DNA from: Burkholderiales bacterium
GTDB taxonomy: Bacteria > Pseudomonadota > Gammaproteobacteria > Burkholderiales > SHXO01
NCBI GenBank assembly: GCA_020854105.1
Contig: JADZGB010000043.1
Span: forward strand, 62,001-126,000
DNA: 64,000 nucleotides
Reading direction: 5' to 3'
Positions 14,441-24,572 of this stretch are shown piece by piece. The position numbers and the translations under genes were made by a program. The notes below the pieces were generated by a model. It did no database searches and had not been told where the DNA came from. It was given only the letters and a program-made list of their open reading frames with translations. Position 1 is the first letter of the stretch. Each line of letters opens with the position of its first letter.

Positions 14441-14460
14441 TGCCAGACCAACCCTCGACG

Positions 14461-16167
14461 ATGAAATCGACCGACCGATTCGCACTGTTCGTGTTCGTGC
14501 GCGCACGGGCGCGCGCCCTGGCGCTTGCCGCGCTGCTGCTCACGCTCGCCACCTCCGGCGCGCAGGCTGGCACTGCGGCCATCGCCTCTGCCCATCCGCA
14601 GGCAACGCGGGCTGGTGAAGGCGTCCTGGCGCAAGGCGGCAATGCCTTCGACGCAGCCGTGGCGGTGGCTGCCGCGCTTGCCGTGGTCGAACCCTATGCC
14701 TCGGGCCTTGGCGGAGGCGCCTTCTTCCTCCTGCACCGGGCGGAGGACGGCAGGCGCGTGATGCTCGACGCGCGCGAAGTCGCACCGGTCGCCGCCACGC
14801 CCGGCATGTACCTGGATGCGGCCGGCGAACAGAAGGGCAGGCTCTCGCTCGACGGCGGCATGGCTGCGGGCATTCCCGGCGTGCCTGCCGCACTTGCCGT
14901 TCTCGCCGATCGCTACGGCCGGCTGCCTCTGTCGCGGTCTATGGCAGCTGCGATCGCGCTCGCCGAGGACGGGTTCGACGTCGACCCGCGCTACGTGGTG
15001 GCGGCCAGGTTCCGCGAGGAGGCCTTGCGCGCGGACCAGCGTGCCGCGGCCATCTTCCTGCGCGAGGGCAGAGTGCCCGAGGTGGGCGCACGCATCTCGC
15101 AGCCGGCGCTCGCGCGCACGCTGCGCGCGCTTGCCGAGCACGGCCGAGCCGGCTTCTACGAGGGCGACGTGGCGCGTCGGCTGGTCGCGGGCGTGCGCGC
15201 CGCGGGCGGGATATGGGAGGAGCGCGATCTGGCCGGCTACCAGGTGATCGAGCGCGAGCCCGCACGCTTTGCCTACCGCGCGGCGACTGTCACCACGGCG
15301 AGCCTGCCGTCCTCCGGCGGCCTGGTCATGGGGCAGGCCCTGCGCATCCTGGAGACGTTCGAACTCGCTGCGCTGCCGGCAACCGAGCGCGACCACCTGG
15401 TGGTCGAGGCGTGGCGGCGTGCCTATCAGGACCGGGCGCGCTATCTGGGGGATCCGGGCTTCGTCTGCGTGCCCCGTGCACTGGGCAGCCCGGAGTATGC
15501 CCGCGAACGCGCGGGCTCCATCGACTCGCAGCGCGCGACATCGAGCCAGGCCCTGGAAGGGCTGCATCCGGCACTGCGCGAAGGCGGCAACACCACGCAT
15601 TTCTCCATCGCCGATGCCCAGGGCAACCTGGTGGCCGCCACGCTGAGCGTGAACCTGCCCTTCGGCGCGGCGGTGGTGGCGGGCGATACGGGCGTTCTCC
15701 TCAACAACGAGATGAACGATTTCGCGATCGGAAAGGATCAGCCCAACGCCTATCGGCTGACCGGGGGAGCGGCGAACGCGATCGCACCCGGCAAGCGGCC
15801 CCTGTCGAGCATGGCGCCCACGTTCGTCGACGATGCGCGTGGCACGCTCGTCCTGGGCACGCCGGGCGGCTCGCGCATCCTGTCGATGATCATGCTCGGC
15901 ATACTGGAGTACGTGGACCGGCCTGGCGTGGACGCCGAGCGCGTGGTATCGCTGCCGCGCTTTCACCACCAGTACCTGCCCGATCGGCTCGAGTACGAGC
16001 CCGGGCAGTTCTCCGACGCCTGGGTGCAGGCGTTGCGCGACAAGGGACACACCGTACAGGAGGGGCGCCGCCGCTGGGGCAACATGCAGGCGGTGTTCGT
16101 CGACGCGAAGACCGGGCAGGCGAGCGCACACGGCGACCCACGCGGACGCGCTGGCGTCCTGTTCTGA
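14461..16167 (+). CDS. ggt: Gamma-glutamyltransferase precursor
   Basis: The 568-residue periplasmic enzyme cleaves gamma-glutamyl bonds, chiefly of glutathione. Residues 1-36 form a signal peptide with an unusually Arg/Ala-rich n-region before AALLLTLATSGAQAG. The large subunit includes GGNAFDAAVAVA and GLGGGAFFLL. Self-cleavage occurs before the Thr of NTTHFSIADAQGN (about 380), which becomes the catalytic N-terminus of the small subunit; GTPGGSRI (near 470) is the conserved glycine-rich segment. I chose the ATG at 14461 because the signal peptide starts there; an ATG 17 codons upstream is less likely. Confidence 0.93.
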   Translation: MKSTDRFALFVFVRARARALALAALLLTLATSGAQAGTAAIASAHPQATRAGEGVLAQGGNAFDAAVAVAAALAVVEPYASGLGGGAFFLLHRAEDGRRVMLDAREVAPVAATPGMYLDAAGEQKGRLSLDGGMAAGIPGVPAALAVLADRYGRLPLSRSMAAAIALAEDGFDVDPRYVVAARFREEALRADQRAAAIFLREGRVPEVGARISQPALARTLRALAEHGRAGFYEGDVARRLVAGVRAAGGIWEERDLAGYQVIEREPARFAYRAATVTTASLPSSGGLVMGQALRILETFELAALPATERDHLVVEAWRRAYQDRARYLGDPGFVCVPRALGSPEYARERAGSIDSQRATSSQALEGLHPALREGGNTTHFSIADAQGNLVAATLSVNLPFGAAVVAGDTGVLLNNEMNDFAIGKDQPNAYRLTGGAANAIAPGKRPLSSMAPTFVDDARGTLVLGTPGGSRILSMIMLGILEYVDRPGVDAERVVSLPRFHHQYLPDRLEYEPGQFSDAWVQALRDKGHTVQEGRRRWGNMQAVFVDAKTGQASAHGDPRGRAGVLF

Positions 16168-16252
16168 GGCGGGGCCGCACGCCAGGTGGGATCGCGATAT
16201 CCTGTGCCGCTGGACATGCACGGGGAGCGGAGACGATGAAGGACGTTGCGTC

Positions 16253-17473
16253 ATGACTACGCGCCGCGCGTTTTTGGCTTCGACCTCGGGCCTGGCACTG
16301 GCCGGTTTCGGTGCCCCGGGCGGCGCGGTCGCGCGTTCGCTCGGCCCCGACGCGCTGCCCGCCGGGGCGCTCGGTGCATCGGAACTGGCTGCGCTGCCGG
16401 GCAAGGTGCCGCTGATCAAGAAGACCTGGAGGCCGCCCAACTTCGAGACGCCCATCGCCTCCTTGCGCGAGGCCTTCACGCCCAACGACGCGTTCTTCGT
16501 GCGCTATCACATCGCGGGCGTGCCCGGGGTCGATGCGCGCGCGTGGCGCCTGGAGGTAGGCGGCGATGCACTCGACAGGCCGCAGACCTTCACGCTCGCC
16601 CAGCTGCGCAGCGAGTTCGAACCGGTCGAGATCGCCGCGGTGTGCCAGTGCTCGGGCAACCGGCGGGGCCTGTTCGATCCGCACGTGCCGGGCGTGCAGT
16701 GGGGCTACGGCGCGATGGGCAATGCCCGCTGGAAGGGTGCGCGCCTGCGCGAGGTGCTGGCGCGCGCGGGCGTGACCCGCGGCGCGGTCGAGATCGTGGT
16801 CGATGGCGCGGACGGCGCCGTGCTCGAGGCGACGCCGGACTTCGTGAAGAGCATTCCGGCGTGGAAGGCGATGGACGAGAACACGTTGCTCGCCTACGAG
16901 ATGAACGGCGAACCGTTGCCGCACTGGAACGGCTTCCCGGTGCGGCTGGTGGTCCCGGGCTGGACCGCCACGTACTGGATGAAGCATCTCACCTCGATCC
17001 GGGCTAGTTCGACCCCGTTCGAGGGCTTCTGGATGGCGAAGGCATACCGGATTCCCAAGGGCGTATTCCCCACGGTCGACCGTTTCCTTTCGCAGGAGGC
17101 GGAAGCCAGCACGCCGATCACCGAGATGGTGGTCAACTCGCTCATTCTGGCGCCGGGAGATGCGGATCGGTTCCGCGCCGGCCAGACCGTCGAGATGAGC
17201 GGGATCGCCTGGGACGCGGGGGCCGGCATCGTCTCGGTGGACATATCGGTCGACGGCGGGCGCAGCTGGCGTGCGGCCGAGCTGGGGCCGGATCTGGGGC
17301 GCTTTGCCTGGCGCCAATGGCGCCATCTGATTCCCTCCCTGCGCACCGGCACGCACACGTTCGTCGCACGCGCCACCAACCGGCAGGGCATGAGCCAGAC
17401 GCAGGCGCTCGTCGCCAATCCGGCCGGCTATCATCACAACGTCCTGCACCGCGTGACGGTCCAGGCAGGCTAG
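16253..17473 (+). CDS. sorA: Sulfite dehydrogenase, molybdopterin subunit
   Basis: A 406-residue sulfite-oxidase-family enzyme that oxidises sulfite to sulfate in the periplasm. The N-terminus has a Tat signal (TTRRAFLAST, then a hydrophobic stretch to ~27). The molybdenum ligand is Cys133 in VCQCSGNRRG. The Mo-cofactor dimer domain follows at the C-terminus (VEMSGIAWDAGAGIVSVDIS and VARATNRQGMSQ). The next gene is a small c-type cytochrome 9 bases away, the SorAB arrangement, where SorB accepts electrons. MoCo synthesis genes lie at the right end of the window. Confidence 0.9.
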   Translation: MTTRRAFLASTSGLALAGFGAPGGAVARSLGPDALPAGALGASELAALPGKVPLIKKTWRPPNFETPIASLREAFTPNDAFFVRYHIAGVPGVDARAWRLEVGGDALDRPQTFTLAQLRSEFEPVEIAAVCQCSGNRRGLFDPHVPGVQWGYGAMGNARWKGARLREVLARAGVTRGAVEIVVDGADGAVLEATPDFVKSIPAWKAMDENTLLAYEMNGEPLPHWNGFPVRLVVPGWTATYWMKHLTSIRASSTPFEGFWMAKAYRIPKGVFPTVDRFLSQEAEASTPITEMVVNSLILAPGDADRFRAGQTVEMSGIAWDAGAGIVSVDISVDGGRSWRAAELGPDLGRFAWRQWRHLIPSLRTGTHTFVARATNRQGMSQTQALVANPAGYHHNVLHRVTVQAG

Positions 17474-17482
17474 GAGATGCCG

Positions 17483-17758
17483 ATGAGGACGATTGCATGG
17501 CTGCTGCTGCTCGCCTCGTCCGGTGCCGGCGCCGCGGAGGATGCGGTGCGCCTGGCGGACGGACCCGGCCGGGAGGCGGTGGAGGCGAACTGCGCCATCT
17601 GCCACAGCCTCGATTACATCCAGATGAATTCCCCCTTCCTGGACCGCACAGGCTGGGAGGCCTCGGTGACGAAGATGATCAAGGCCATGGGCGCCCCGAT
17701 CCGCGCGGAGGACGTTCCCGCGATCGTGGAGTATCTGAACAAGCACTACGGCAAATAG
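17483..17758 (+). CDS. sorB: Sulfite dehydrogenase cytochrome c subunit
   Basis: A 91-residue monohaem cytochrome c with a Sec signal peptide (1-17) and the haem motif CAICH near residue 37-41. A later Met (KMIKAMGAP) is the likely sixth ligand. It follows sorA and should take its electrons. I use the ATG at 17483, seven bases after GGAG; the ATG two codons earlier abuts the GGAG and cannot use it. Ten bases separate it from accA, so sorAB could be on the same transcript as accA, an unusual pairing. Confidence 0.88.
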   Translation: MRTIAWLLLLASSGAGAAEDAVRLADGPGREAVEANCAICHSLDYIQMNSPFLDRTGWEASVTKMIKAMGAPIRAEDVPAIVEYLNKHYGK

Positions 17759-17767
17759 GACGTACGC

Positions 17768-18736
17768 ATGAAAACCACGTTCCTCGAATTCGAGCAACCG
17801 ATCGCCGAACTCGAGGCCAAGATCGAGGAACTTCGATACGTGCAGGAGGATTCCGCGCTGGACATCAGCGAGGAGATCAACCGCCTGCAGAAGAAGAGCA
17901 ACACGCTCACCAAGGAGATCTACGCCAAGCTCGCACCGTGGCAGATCTCGCAGGTCGCGCGCCACCCGCAGCGACCCTACACCCTGGACTACATCCAGAA
18001 CATCTTCACCGACTTCCAGGAACTGCACGGCGATCGGAGCTTTGCCGACGACGCCTCCGTAGTCGGCGGTCTCGCCCGCTTCGCGGGACAGAGCGTGATG
18101 GTGATCGGCCATCAGAAGGGCCGTGACACAAAGGACAAGCTGTTCCGCAACTTCGGGATGCCGCGGCCCGAGGGCTACCGCAAGGCACTGCGCCTGATGC
18201 GTCTGGCGGAGAAGTTCGGCGTCCCGGTGATGACGTTCGTCGACACGCCTGGCGCGTACCCCGGGGTCGGCGCAGAGGAGCGCGGGCAGTCCGAGGCGAT
18301 CGGCCGCAACCTCTACGTGATGGCGGAACTGCACGTTCCCGTCATCGTGACGATCATCGGCGAGGGCGGTTCCGGCGGTGCGCTGGCGATCGCCATCGGA
18401 GACGTGGTGCTGATGCTGCAGTACTCCACCTACTCGGTGATCTCGCCCGAGGGCTGCGCCTCCATCCTGTGGAAGAGCGCGGAGAAGGCGCCGGAAGCGG
18501 CCGAGAGCCTCGGCATCACCGCCGGGCGCCTCAAGACGCTCGGCTTGATCGACAAGGTGGTGAGCGAACCCCTGGGCGGGGCTCACCGTGATCATGCCGC
18601 GATCTTCCAGACCCTGCGGCGGGCGCTGCAGGAAGCACTGGCCCAGGCGCAGGAGAAATCCATCGAGGCGCTGCTGGAGGCGCGCTTCACCAGGCTGATG
18701 GGATACGGTAGATTCAAGGAAGTGGCCGAACGCTGA
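17768..18736 (+). CDS. accA: Acetyl-CoA carboxylase carboxyltransferase subunit alpha
   Basis: This 322-residue cytoplasmic subunit, with AccD, transfers carboxyl from biotin to acetyl-CoA for fatty-acid synthesis. The whole length aligns to the family: [18 protein letters not shown] at the start, [53 protein letters not shown] (oxyanion glycine motif) and [11 protein letters not shown]. Length is standard. tilS follows 46 bases later in the same direction, a pairing common in Betaproteobacteria. Confidence 0.97.
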   Translation: MKTTFLEFEQPIAELEAKIEELRYVQEDSALDISEEINRLQKKSNTLTKEIYAKLAPWQISQVARHPQRPYTLDYIQNIFTDFQELHGDRSFADDASVVGGLARFAGQSVMVIGHQKGRDTKDKLFRNFGMPRPEGYRKALRLMRLAEKFGVPVMTFVDTPGAYPGVGAEERGQSEAIGRNLYVMAELHVPVIVTIIGEGGSGGALAIAIGDVVLMLQYSTYSVISPEGCASILWKSAEKAPEAAESLGITAGRLKTLGLIDKVVSEPLGGAHRDHAAIFQTLRRALQEALAQAQEKSIEALLEARFTRLMGYGRFKEVAER

Positions 18737-18782
18737 AGTGCGGCGCGATGCGCACGCTGCGCTGGCAGGAGAGGCAGACGCG

Positions 18783-20138
18783 ATGACCCAGGCATCGCTC
18801 GACGCGCGTGCGCGGGCGGTGCTGAACCGGGCAGGACTGCTCGATGCGCGGGTGTGCGTGGCGCTCAGCGGCGGGGTCGACTCCTGTGTCCTGCTCGACG
18901 TGCTGGTGCGACTCGCGCTACGGCACCCGCTGCGCCTGAGCGCGGTCCATGTCAATCACGGCCTGAGCCGGTCCGCCGATCGCTGGGCGGCGTTCTGCCA
19001 GGCGCGCTGCGCCGACCTGGGAATCGCGCTGCGGGTGCAGCAGGTGCGCATCGAATGCGGTGTCAGCATCGAGACCGCCGCGCGCGCCGCGCGCTACGCG
19101 GTGTTCGAGACGCTGCCGGTGGATGCGATCGCGCTCGCGCACAATCTCGACGATCAGGCCGAGACGATGCTGCTGCGGCTCAATCGCGGTGCCGGCGTAC
19201 ACGGCCTGGCTGGCATGCCGCTGCTGCGCACGCTGCCGGGAGGCACGCGACTGGTACGCCCGCTGCTCTCGACGAGCCGGGCAGAGATCCTCGGCCATGC
19301 GGCCGCGCGGGGACTCGCCTGGGTCGAGGACGAGAGCAACCGCGATCCACGCTTCGACCGCAACTACGTGCGCCTCGAGCTGATGCCTCGCATCGAGCGG
19401 CGCTTTCCCCGCTTTCGTGAGACCTGGAGGCGCGCCGCGGACAACCTGGCGGACGCGGCCGGGCTGCTGGACGATCTGGCAGCCTCCGACGCAGGCGCGG
19501 GCGTTGCGCCGGACCGCCTGGCCCTGTCCACGCTGCGTGCCCTGAGCCCTGCGCGCGCGCGCAATCTGCTGCGCTGGTTCATTGCCCGCCAGGGCGTCGC
19601 GATACCAGGCCGCGAGCGCGTCGAGGAGGCGTTGCGCCAGTTGCTCGACGCCGATGTCGGCAGCCACCCCGAGATCACCTTCGCCGGGATGCGGCTGCGC
19701 AGGCACGGCGACGCGGTGATCGCCGGAACGGCGCTGCCCGATGTCCCGCCCGGCTGGGAGCAGGCGTGGGGCGGAGAGGACGTCCTGCATCTGGACCATG
19801 GACTCGGCATGCTGCGTTTCGTATCCGCCTGCGGCAGCGGACTGAGCGAGCACTGCCTGCTCGGCGGGCATGTGCGGGTGGTCGTGCGCCGCGGTGGCGA
19901 GCGGCTGAGGCTGGCATCCGACCGGCCTGCCCGCACGCTCAAGAATCTGCTGCGCGAGCGGGACGTGCCGACTTGGCTGCGAGGTCGGCTGCCGGTGTTG
20001 ACGGTGGACGGGCGCCTCGCCTGGGTGGCGCAGGTCGGGGTGGACTGCCGCTTCGCAGCCGGTCCCGGCGAGCGCGGCGTACTGCCGCACTGGGAACCCC
20101 CAGCGGATGAACGGGCAAGCGCGCAGCCGGTCCCATGA
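18783..20138 (+). CDS. tilS: tRNA(Ile)-lysidine synthetase
   Basis: The 451-residue enzyme attaches lysine to C34 of tRNA-Ile(CAU), so that it reads AUA. The PP-loop SGGVDS is at residues 29-34, then AVHVNHGLS and the HNLDDQAETMLLRL segment. The C-terminal domains (from ~200) match TilS substrate-binding regions. The ATG at 18783 has GGAGAGG upstream, and the PP-loop spacing from it is normal. The gene after it, ndk, has a separate leader. Confidence 0.94.
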   Translation: MTQASLDARARAVLNRAGLLDARVCVALSGGVDSCVLLDVLVRLALRHPLRLSAVHVNHGLSRSADRWAAFCQARCADLGIALRVQQVRIECGVSIETAARAARYAVFETLPVDAIALAHNLDDQAETMLLRLNRGAGVHGLAGMPLLRTLPGGTRLVRPLLSTSRAEILGHAAARGLAWVEDESNRDPRFDRNYVRLELMPRIERRFPRFRETWRRAADNLADAAGLLDDLAASDAGAGVAPDRLALSTLRALSPARARNLLRWFIARQGVAIPGRERVEEALRQLLDADVGSHPEITFAGMRLRRHGDAVIAGTALPDVPPGWEQAWGGEDVLHLDHGLGMLRFVSACGSGLSEHCLLGGHVRVVVRRGGERLRLASDRPARTLKNLLRERDVPTWLRGRLPVLTVDGRLAWVAQVGVDCRFAAGPGERGVLPHWEPPADERASAQPVP

Positions 20139-20222
20139 ACGGTTCATACGATGCCTGCCTGACGTTGCCTGCCTGGCCGCGCCGTGCCGCGCATTCGGGT
20201 TCTTTCGTTTTCGGGATGGCCG

Positions 20223-20232
20223 TGCTATCCTG
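20223..20232 (+). promoter_or_regulatory. Possible extended -10 promoter of the ndk operon
   Basis: TGCTATCCT at 20223-20231 resembles an extended -10 element, 30 bases before the ndk ATG; the -35 region is weak. It would start the long ndk-rlmN-pilW-rodZ-ispG-hisS transcript. Confidence 0.35.
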
Positions 20233-20261
20233 CTGAATTATCTAGAAAAGGCCCTCAGGAG

Positions 20262-20693
20262 ATGTCTGTGGCAGTACAGCGAACGCTTTCCATCATCAAG
20301 CCCGATGCGGTTGCCAAGAACGTCATCGGACAGATCTACGCACGCTTCGAATCGGCTGGCCTGAAGGTGGTGGGCGCGCGTATGACGCAACTGTCGGGAG
20401 CGCAGGCCGAAGGCTTCTATGCCGTCCACCGCGAACGTCCGTTCTTCGGCGATCTGGTGAAGTTCATGACGTCGGGCCCGGTGATGATCCAGGTTCTGGA
20501 GGGCGAGAACGCCATCCAGAAGAACCGCGACCTGATGGGCGCGACCGATCCGAAGAAGGCCGCGCCGGGCACCATCCGCGCCGACTTTGCCGACGGCATC
20601 GATGCCAACGCGGTGCACGGCTCGGACGGTCCGGACACGGCCGCGGTGGAGATCGCCTATTTCTTTCCTGCGGTGGAAGTCCACTCCCGCTGA
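20262..20693 (+). CDS. ndk: Nucleoside diphosphate kinase
   Basis: A 143-residue enzyme that moves the gamma phosphate between nucleoside triphosphates and diphosphates. [11 protein letters not shown] starts the fold and His119 in NAVHGSDG is the phosphorylated residue. Length and motifs are standard. The ATG at 20262 has AGGAG directly upstream at good distance. Its stop overlaps the rlmN start by one base (TGATG). Confidence 0.97.
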   Translation: MSVAVQRTLSIIKPDAVAKNVIGQIYARFESAGLKVVGARMTQLSGAQAEGFYAVHRERPFFGDLVKFMTSGPVMIQVLEGENAIQKNRDLMGATDPKKAAPGTIRADFADGIDANAVHGSDGPDTAAVEIAYFFPAVEVHSR

Positions 20694-21856
20694 TGCCGGT
20701 CAATCTGCTCGACTTCGATTCGAAGCAACTCGCCGACTTCGTTGCATCGGTTGGCGAGAAGCCCTTCCGCGCGCGTCAGCTGATGCGCTGGGTGCATCAC
20801 TTCGGCGAATCGGATTTCGAGCGGATGACCGACCTGGCCAGATCCTTGCGCGCGAAGCTCGCGCACGAGGCGCTCGTCGCGCTGCCTTCACTGCTTGCCG
20901 ATTCCACCGCCGCCGACGGCACCCGCAAGTGGCTGCTCGACGTGGGGGCGGGCAACGGCATCGAGACGGTGTTCATCCCCGAAGCGAATCGCGGCACCCT
21001 GTGCGTATCCAGCCAGGTCGGATGCGCACTCGAATGCGCGTTCTGTTCCACCGGGCGGCAGGGGTTCAACCGCAACCTGGGCGTGGGCGAGATCATCGGA
21101 CAGCTTTGGTGGGCGAACCGTGCCCTTGGCCGTGACGCGCGCAGCGATCCCGCGACCGGCGACCGGATCATCACCAACATCGTGATGATGGGCATGGGCG
21201 AGCCGCTCGCCAACTTCGACAACGTCGTCACGGCGCTGCGCATCATGCTCGACGACAACGCCTACGGCCTGTCCCGGCGGCGTGTGACGGTGAGCACCTC
21301 CGGCATCGTGCCCAACATCGACCGGCTGCGCGAGGAATGCCCCGTGGCCCTGGCGGTATCCCTGCACGCACCCAACGATGCGCTGCGCGATCGCCTGGTG
21401 CCGATCAACCGCAAGTGGCCACTGGCGCAGTTGCTCGCCGCCTGCAAGCGCTACGTCGAAGCAGCTCCGCACGACGGCGGCACCCCGGAAGCTGGATCGC
21501 TCGGCGAGAAGTGGCAGCGCAAGAGTTCTCCCCGTGACTTCGTCACGTTCGAGTACGTGATGCTCGCCGGGGTCAACGATCAGCCGGCGCACGCACGCGA
21601 GCTGCTACGGATCACGGACGAGGCGCCGTGCAAGTTCAATCTCATTCCGTTCAATCCGTTCCCACAGTCGGGTTTCGAACGCTCGGGCCCCGACGCCGTG
21701 CGCCGGTTCCAGCAGATCCTGCTCGACGCAGGTGTGGTGGCGACGGTACGGCGCACCCGCGGAGACGATATCGAGGGCGCCTGCGGCCAGCTCGCCGGGA
21801 AGGTGAACGACCGCACCCGGCGGCGCGAGCGTCGGCAGACGGAGGTGCGTGCATGA
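20693..21856 (+). CDS. rlmN: 23S rRNA/tRNA A2503/A37 methyltransferase RlmN
   Basis: A 387-residue radical-SAM enzyme that methylates C2 of A2503 in 23S rRNA and A37 in some tRNAs. The iron-sulfur Cys residues are C111, C115 and C118 ([14 protein letters not shown]). The resolving Cys near the C-terminus is in [20 protein letters not shown] and [12 protein letters not shown] are family markers. It is translationally coupled to ndk, and its stop overlaps the pilW start (ATGA). Confidence 0.96.
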   Translation: MPVNLLDFDSKQLADFVASVGEKPFRARQLMRWVHHFGESDFERMTDLARSLRAKLAHEALVALPSLLADSTAADGTRKWLLDVGAGNGIETVFIPEANRGTLCVSSQVGCALECAFCSTGRQGFNRNLGVGEIIGQLWWANRALGRDARSDPATGDRIITNIVMMGMGEPLANFDNVVTALRIMLDDNAYGLSRRRVTVSTSGIVPNIDRLREECPVALAVSLHAPNDALRDRLVPINRKWPLAQLLAACKRYVEAAPHDGGTPEAGSLGEKWQRKSSPRDFVTFEYVMLAGVNDQPAHARELLRITDEAPCKFNLIPFNPFPQSGFERSGPDAVRRFQQILLDAGVVATVRRTRGDDIEGACGQLAGKVNDRTRRRERRQTEVRA

Positions 21857-22629
21857 GGCGGGTAGTCTGGCTCGCCCTTCTGGTGATCGCCCTTGGCGCA
21901 TGCGCCGCAACGCCGCGCAGCGGCGCACCGGGATCGTCGGCGGATGTGGCCAGCGGGAGTGCGCGCGACCGTGCGCGCATCCACACGGAACTGGGCGTGA
22001 CTTACTATGAAGCGGGCAAGCTGGCGGTCGCGCTCGAGGAGCTGAACGAGGCGATTTCGGCCGACCGGGCCTACGCGCCGGCATGGAATGCGCGCGCACT
22101 CGTGTACATGGATCTGAGGGAGGACGCGAATGCCGAGGCCGATTTCAAGCAGGCACTGCACGTCGACCCGTCCAACTCCCAGGCGAAGAACAACTACGGA
22201 CTGTTCCTTTGCCAGCGCGGCAGGGGTCAGGAGGGCATCCGCTATTTTCTCGACGCGGTGAAGAACCCCCTGTATGCCACGCCCGACGTCGCGTACAAGA
22301 ACGCAGGACTGTGCGCGCGCGGCATGCGCGATCTGCCCTCGGCGGAGGAGTACTTCAGCCGCGCCCTGCAGTTGAACGGCCGGCAGCCGCAGGCGTTGTA
22401 CAGCATGGCTGACATGCGCTTCGCGCGCGGCGATGCGCAGAGTGCGAAGGGCTTCATGGACCGCTACATGGGCGCGGTGAGCGCGCCGGGTCCGGAGGCG
22501 CTGTGGTTGGCCGCGCGCATCGAGCGTCAGATGGGCGACGGCAACGCGCTGGCTGCCTACGCGGCACAGCTGCGGCGCAATTTCCCAGGCTCGCCCGAGA
22601 CCAGGGCGCTCGAGGAGGGACGCTTCTGA
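21853..22629 (+). CDS. pilW: Type IV pilus biogenesis/stability lipoprotein PilW (PilF)
   Basis: A 258-residue outer-membrane lipoprotein with TPR repeats, needed for secretin assembly and pilus stability. The signal peptide ends in the lipobox LGAC (Cys ~17). TPR-like units: [59 protein letters not shown] and [18 protein letters not shown]. The NNYGLFLC segment is characteristic of PilF/PilW. Placed between rlmN and rodZ with start/stop overlaps on both sides (ATGA and TGATG), the usual order in Betaproteobacteria. Confidence 0.92.
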   Translation: MRRVVWLALLVIALGACAATPRSGAPGSSADVASGSARDRARIHTELGVTYYEAGKLAVALEELNEAISADRAYAPAWNARALVYMDLREDANAEADFKQALHVDPSNSQAKNNYGLFLCQRGRGQEGIRYFLDAVKNPLYATPDVAYKNAGLCARGMRDLPSAEEYFSRALQLNGRQPQALYSMADMRFARGDAQSAKGFMDRYMGAVSAPGPEALWLAARIERQMGDGNALAAYAAQLRRNFPGSPETRALEEGRF

Positions 22630-23270
22630 TGAGCGAGGGCACAGGCGGATCGGCAATTCCTGTCGACGCGCACGATCGCGTGCCTCGTGCCGCCGACGTG
22701 CAGGATGCGGGGACCAACCCGGCGGCGGAGCTGGAACCGAACCCGCTCGGGCCCGGGGCACGGCTTGCCACGGCACGCGAGGCGCAGGGGCTGAGTCTGG
22801 GCGATGTCGCGCGCCAGCTCAAGCTCGCGGTGCGTCAGGTCGAAGCGCTCGAGCGCGATGACTACGCGCTCTATCCGAGCCGCGTCTACCTGCGCGGTTT
22901 CCTGCGCAGCTATGCCAGGCTCCTGCGCCTGGATCTCGAGCATCAGATCGCGCAACTGGGTACGGTCGAGCCGACCAGCGCGCCGGCCACGGCCGCTCCC
23001 GCACCGCGTGCGGTGGGTTCGGAGGCCAGGCGCGTACGGCGCATGCGCTGGGCGCTGGCCGTTCTGCTCGCTGTACTGGTGACGATCGCGCTGTTCAGAC
23101 CGGCTCCCGAGCGCAACACGGATGCCGAACGCCCGGGCATCGCGCCGGCAGAGGGCATCGGGCTGAATGCACCGCCGCAGGAAGCCGGGCAGGCGCCCGG
23201 ACAGCAGCAAAGCGAATCGGTCATGCCTCCCGCAGCGCCGCCTGCGGGGCCTTCCGGCAGCGCGCAGTGA
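22629..23270 (+). CDS. rodZ: RodZ-like membrane protein with N-terminal helix-turn-helix
   Basis: This 213-residue protein has a helix-turn-helix domain at about 44-110 ([20 protein letters not shown] and [16 protein letters not shown]), a basic segment, one transmembrane helix at ~140-158 ([16 protein letters not shown]) and a Pro/Ala/Gln-rich periplasmic tail. That order is RodZ, which links MreB filaments to the membrane and helps set rod shape. The C-terminal periplasmic domain is much shorter than in E. coli RodZ (~337 residues), lacking the DUF4115 domain, so this is a short form. Overlaps pilW and ispG. Confidence 0.82.
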   Translation: MSEGTGGSAIPVDAHDRVPRAADVQDAGTNPAAELEPNPLGPGARLATAREAQGLSLGDVARQLKLAVRQVEALERDDYALYPSRVYLRGFLRSYARLLRLDLEHQIAQLGTVEPTSAPATAAPAPRAVGSEARRVRRMRWALAVLLAVLVTIALFRPAPERNTDAERPGIAPAEGIGLNAPPQEAGQAPGQQQSESVMPPAAPPAGPSGSAQ

Positions 23271-24529
23271 CGCAGCGCATGGACGATTGCATCGCGCGGC
23301 GTGCCAGCCGGCAGGTGAGAGTGGGCGAGGTTGCCGTCGGCGGCGCAGCGCCGGTGGTCGTGCAGTCGATGACCAATACGGATACGGCGGATGCCGAGGC
23401 TACGGCCCGCCAGGTCGCCGAACTGGCCCGTGCGGGTTCGGAGATCGTGCGCATCACCGTCAACAGCCCGGAAGCCGCGGCGCAGGTGGCGCCGATCCGC
23501 GAGCGCCTCGCACGTACCGGGGTGCGCGTTCCCCTGGTCGGGGACTTCCACTTCAACGGACACAAGTTGCTGGCGCAGTATCCGGACTGCGCTGCGGCGC
23601 TCGACAAGTACCGCATCAATCCGGGCAATGTCGGGCGCGGCGCGAAGCGTGACGAGCAGTTCGCGACCATGATCGAGATCGCCTGCCGCCACGACAAGCC
23701 CGTTCGCATTGGCGTGAACTGGGGAAGTCTCGATCAGGAACTGCTCGCCCGCATGATGGACGAAAACGCACGCAGCGCTTCGCCGCTCGACGCACGGGGT
23801 GTGATGCGCCGCGCCCTGGTGCAGTCGGCGCTGGAGAGTGCGCACAAGGCGCAGGAGCTGGGACTGCCCGGCGATCGCATCGTGCTGTCGTGCAAGGTCA
23901 GCGGGGTGCAGGATCTGATCCGGGTGTATCGCGATCTGGCAGCGCGATGCGACTACCCGCTGCACCTGGGCCTCACTGAAGCAGGCATGGGCAGCAAGGG
24001 TATCGTGGCCTCGACCGCGGCCATGGCAGTACTGCTGCAGGATGGCATCGGAGACACCATTCGTGTGTCCCTTACCCCGGAGCCGGGCGGGGACCGCGCG
24101 CGCGAGGTGATCGTCGCCCAGGAAATGCTGCAGACGATGGGTCTGCGCTCATTTGCACCGATGGTCGTCGCCTGCCCGGGCTGCGGCCGCACCACCAGCA
24201 CCACCTTTCAGGAACTGGCCGCGAGCATCCAGAACTGGCTGCGCGAACAGATGCCGCAGTGGCGCGAGTCCTATCCCGGCGTGGAGACGCTGAGCGTCGC
24301 GGTCATGGGGTGCGTCGTGAACGGCCCGGGCGAGAGCCGGCATGCCGACATCGGCATCAGCCTGCCGGGGTCGGGTGAGACTCCGGTCGCGCCAGTGTAC
24401 GTCGATGGCGAACGCAGCGTGACGCTCAAGGGCGCGCGCATCGCCGAGGAGTTCCAGGACATCGTCGCACGCTACGTACGCGATCGCTTCGGCCGCGGCG
24501 GTGACGCGCGCGGCGACGTCGCCGCCTGA
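23267..24529 (+). CDS. ispG: 4-hydroxy-3-methylbut-2-enyl diphosphate synthase (IspG/GcpE)
   Basis: The 420-residue iron-sulfur enzyme makes HMBDP in the MEP isoprenoid pathway; dxr and uppS of the same supply line are at 43.8 and 42.1 kb. Family marks: [29 protein letters not shown], and the three cluster cysteines in ACPGCGRT and GCVVNGPGE. The start GTG overlaps the rodZ stop (GTGA); an ATG four codons later is an alternative. Length is that of the longer beta/gamma-proteobacterial form with an insert. Confidence 0.96.
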   Translation: MTQRMDDCIARRASRQVRVGEVAVGGAAPVVVQSMTNTDTADAEATARQVAELARAGSEIVRITVNSPEAAAQVAPIRERLARTGVRVPLVGDFHFNGHKLLAQYPDCAAALDKYRINPGNVGRGAKRDEQFATMIEIACRHDKPVRIGVNWGSLDQELLARMMDENARSASPLDARGVMRRALVQSALESAHKAQELGLPGDRIVLSCKVSGVQDLIRVYRDLAARCDYPLHLGLTEAGMGSKGIVASTAAMAVLLQDGIGDTIRVSLTPEPGGDRAREVIVAQEMLQTMGLRSFAPMVVACPGCGRTTSTTFQELAASIQNWLREQMPQWRESYPGVETLSVAVMGCVVNGPGESRHADIGISLPGSGETPVAPVYVDGERSVTLKGARIAEEFQDIVARYVRDRFGRGGDARGDVAA

Positions 24530-24572
24530 TGCCGGCCGGTACCCGTCGAGAATACTTTCCCTTTCCTTGCGA

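Noticed and set aside
13597..16485. Large minus-strand frame of over 900 codons across PRTase, ggt and sorA
   Set aside because: It is antisense to three clear genes and has low-complexity composition typical of high-GC shadows.
15890..18955. Minus-strand frame of over 1000 codons opposite sorAB-accA
   Set aside because: The plus strand holds complete SorA, SorB and AccA sequences; the antisense protein shows no domain.
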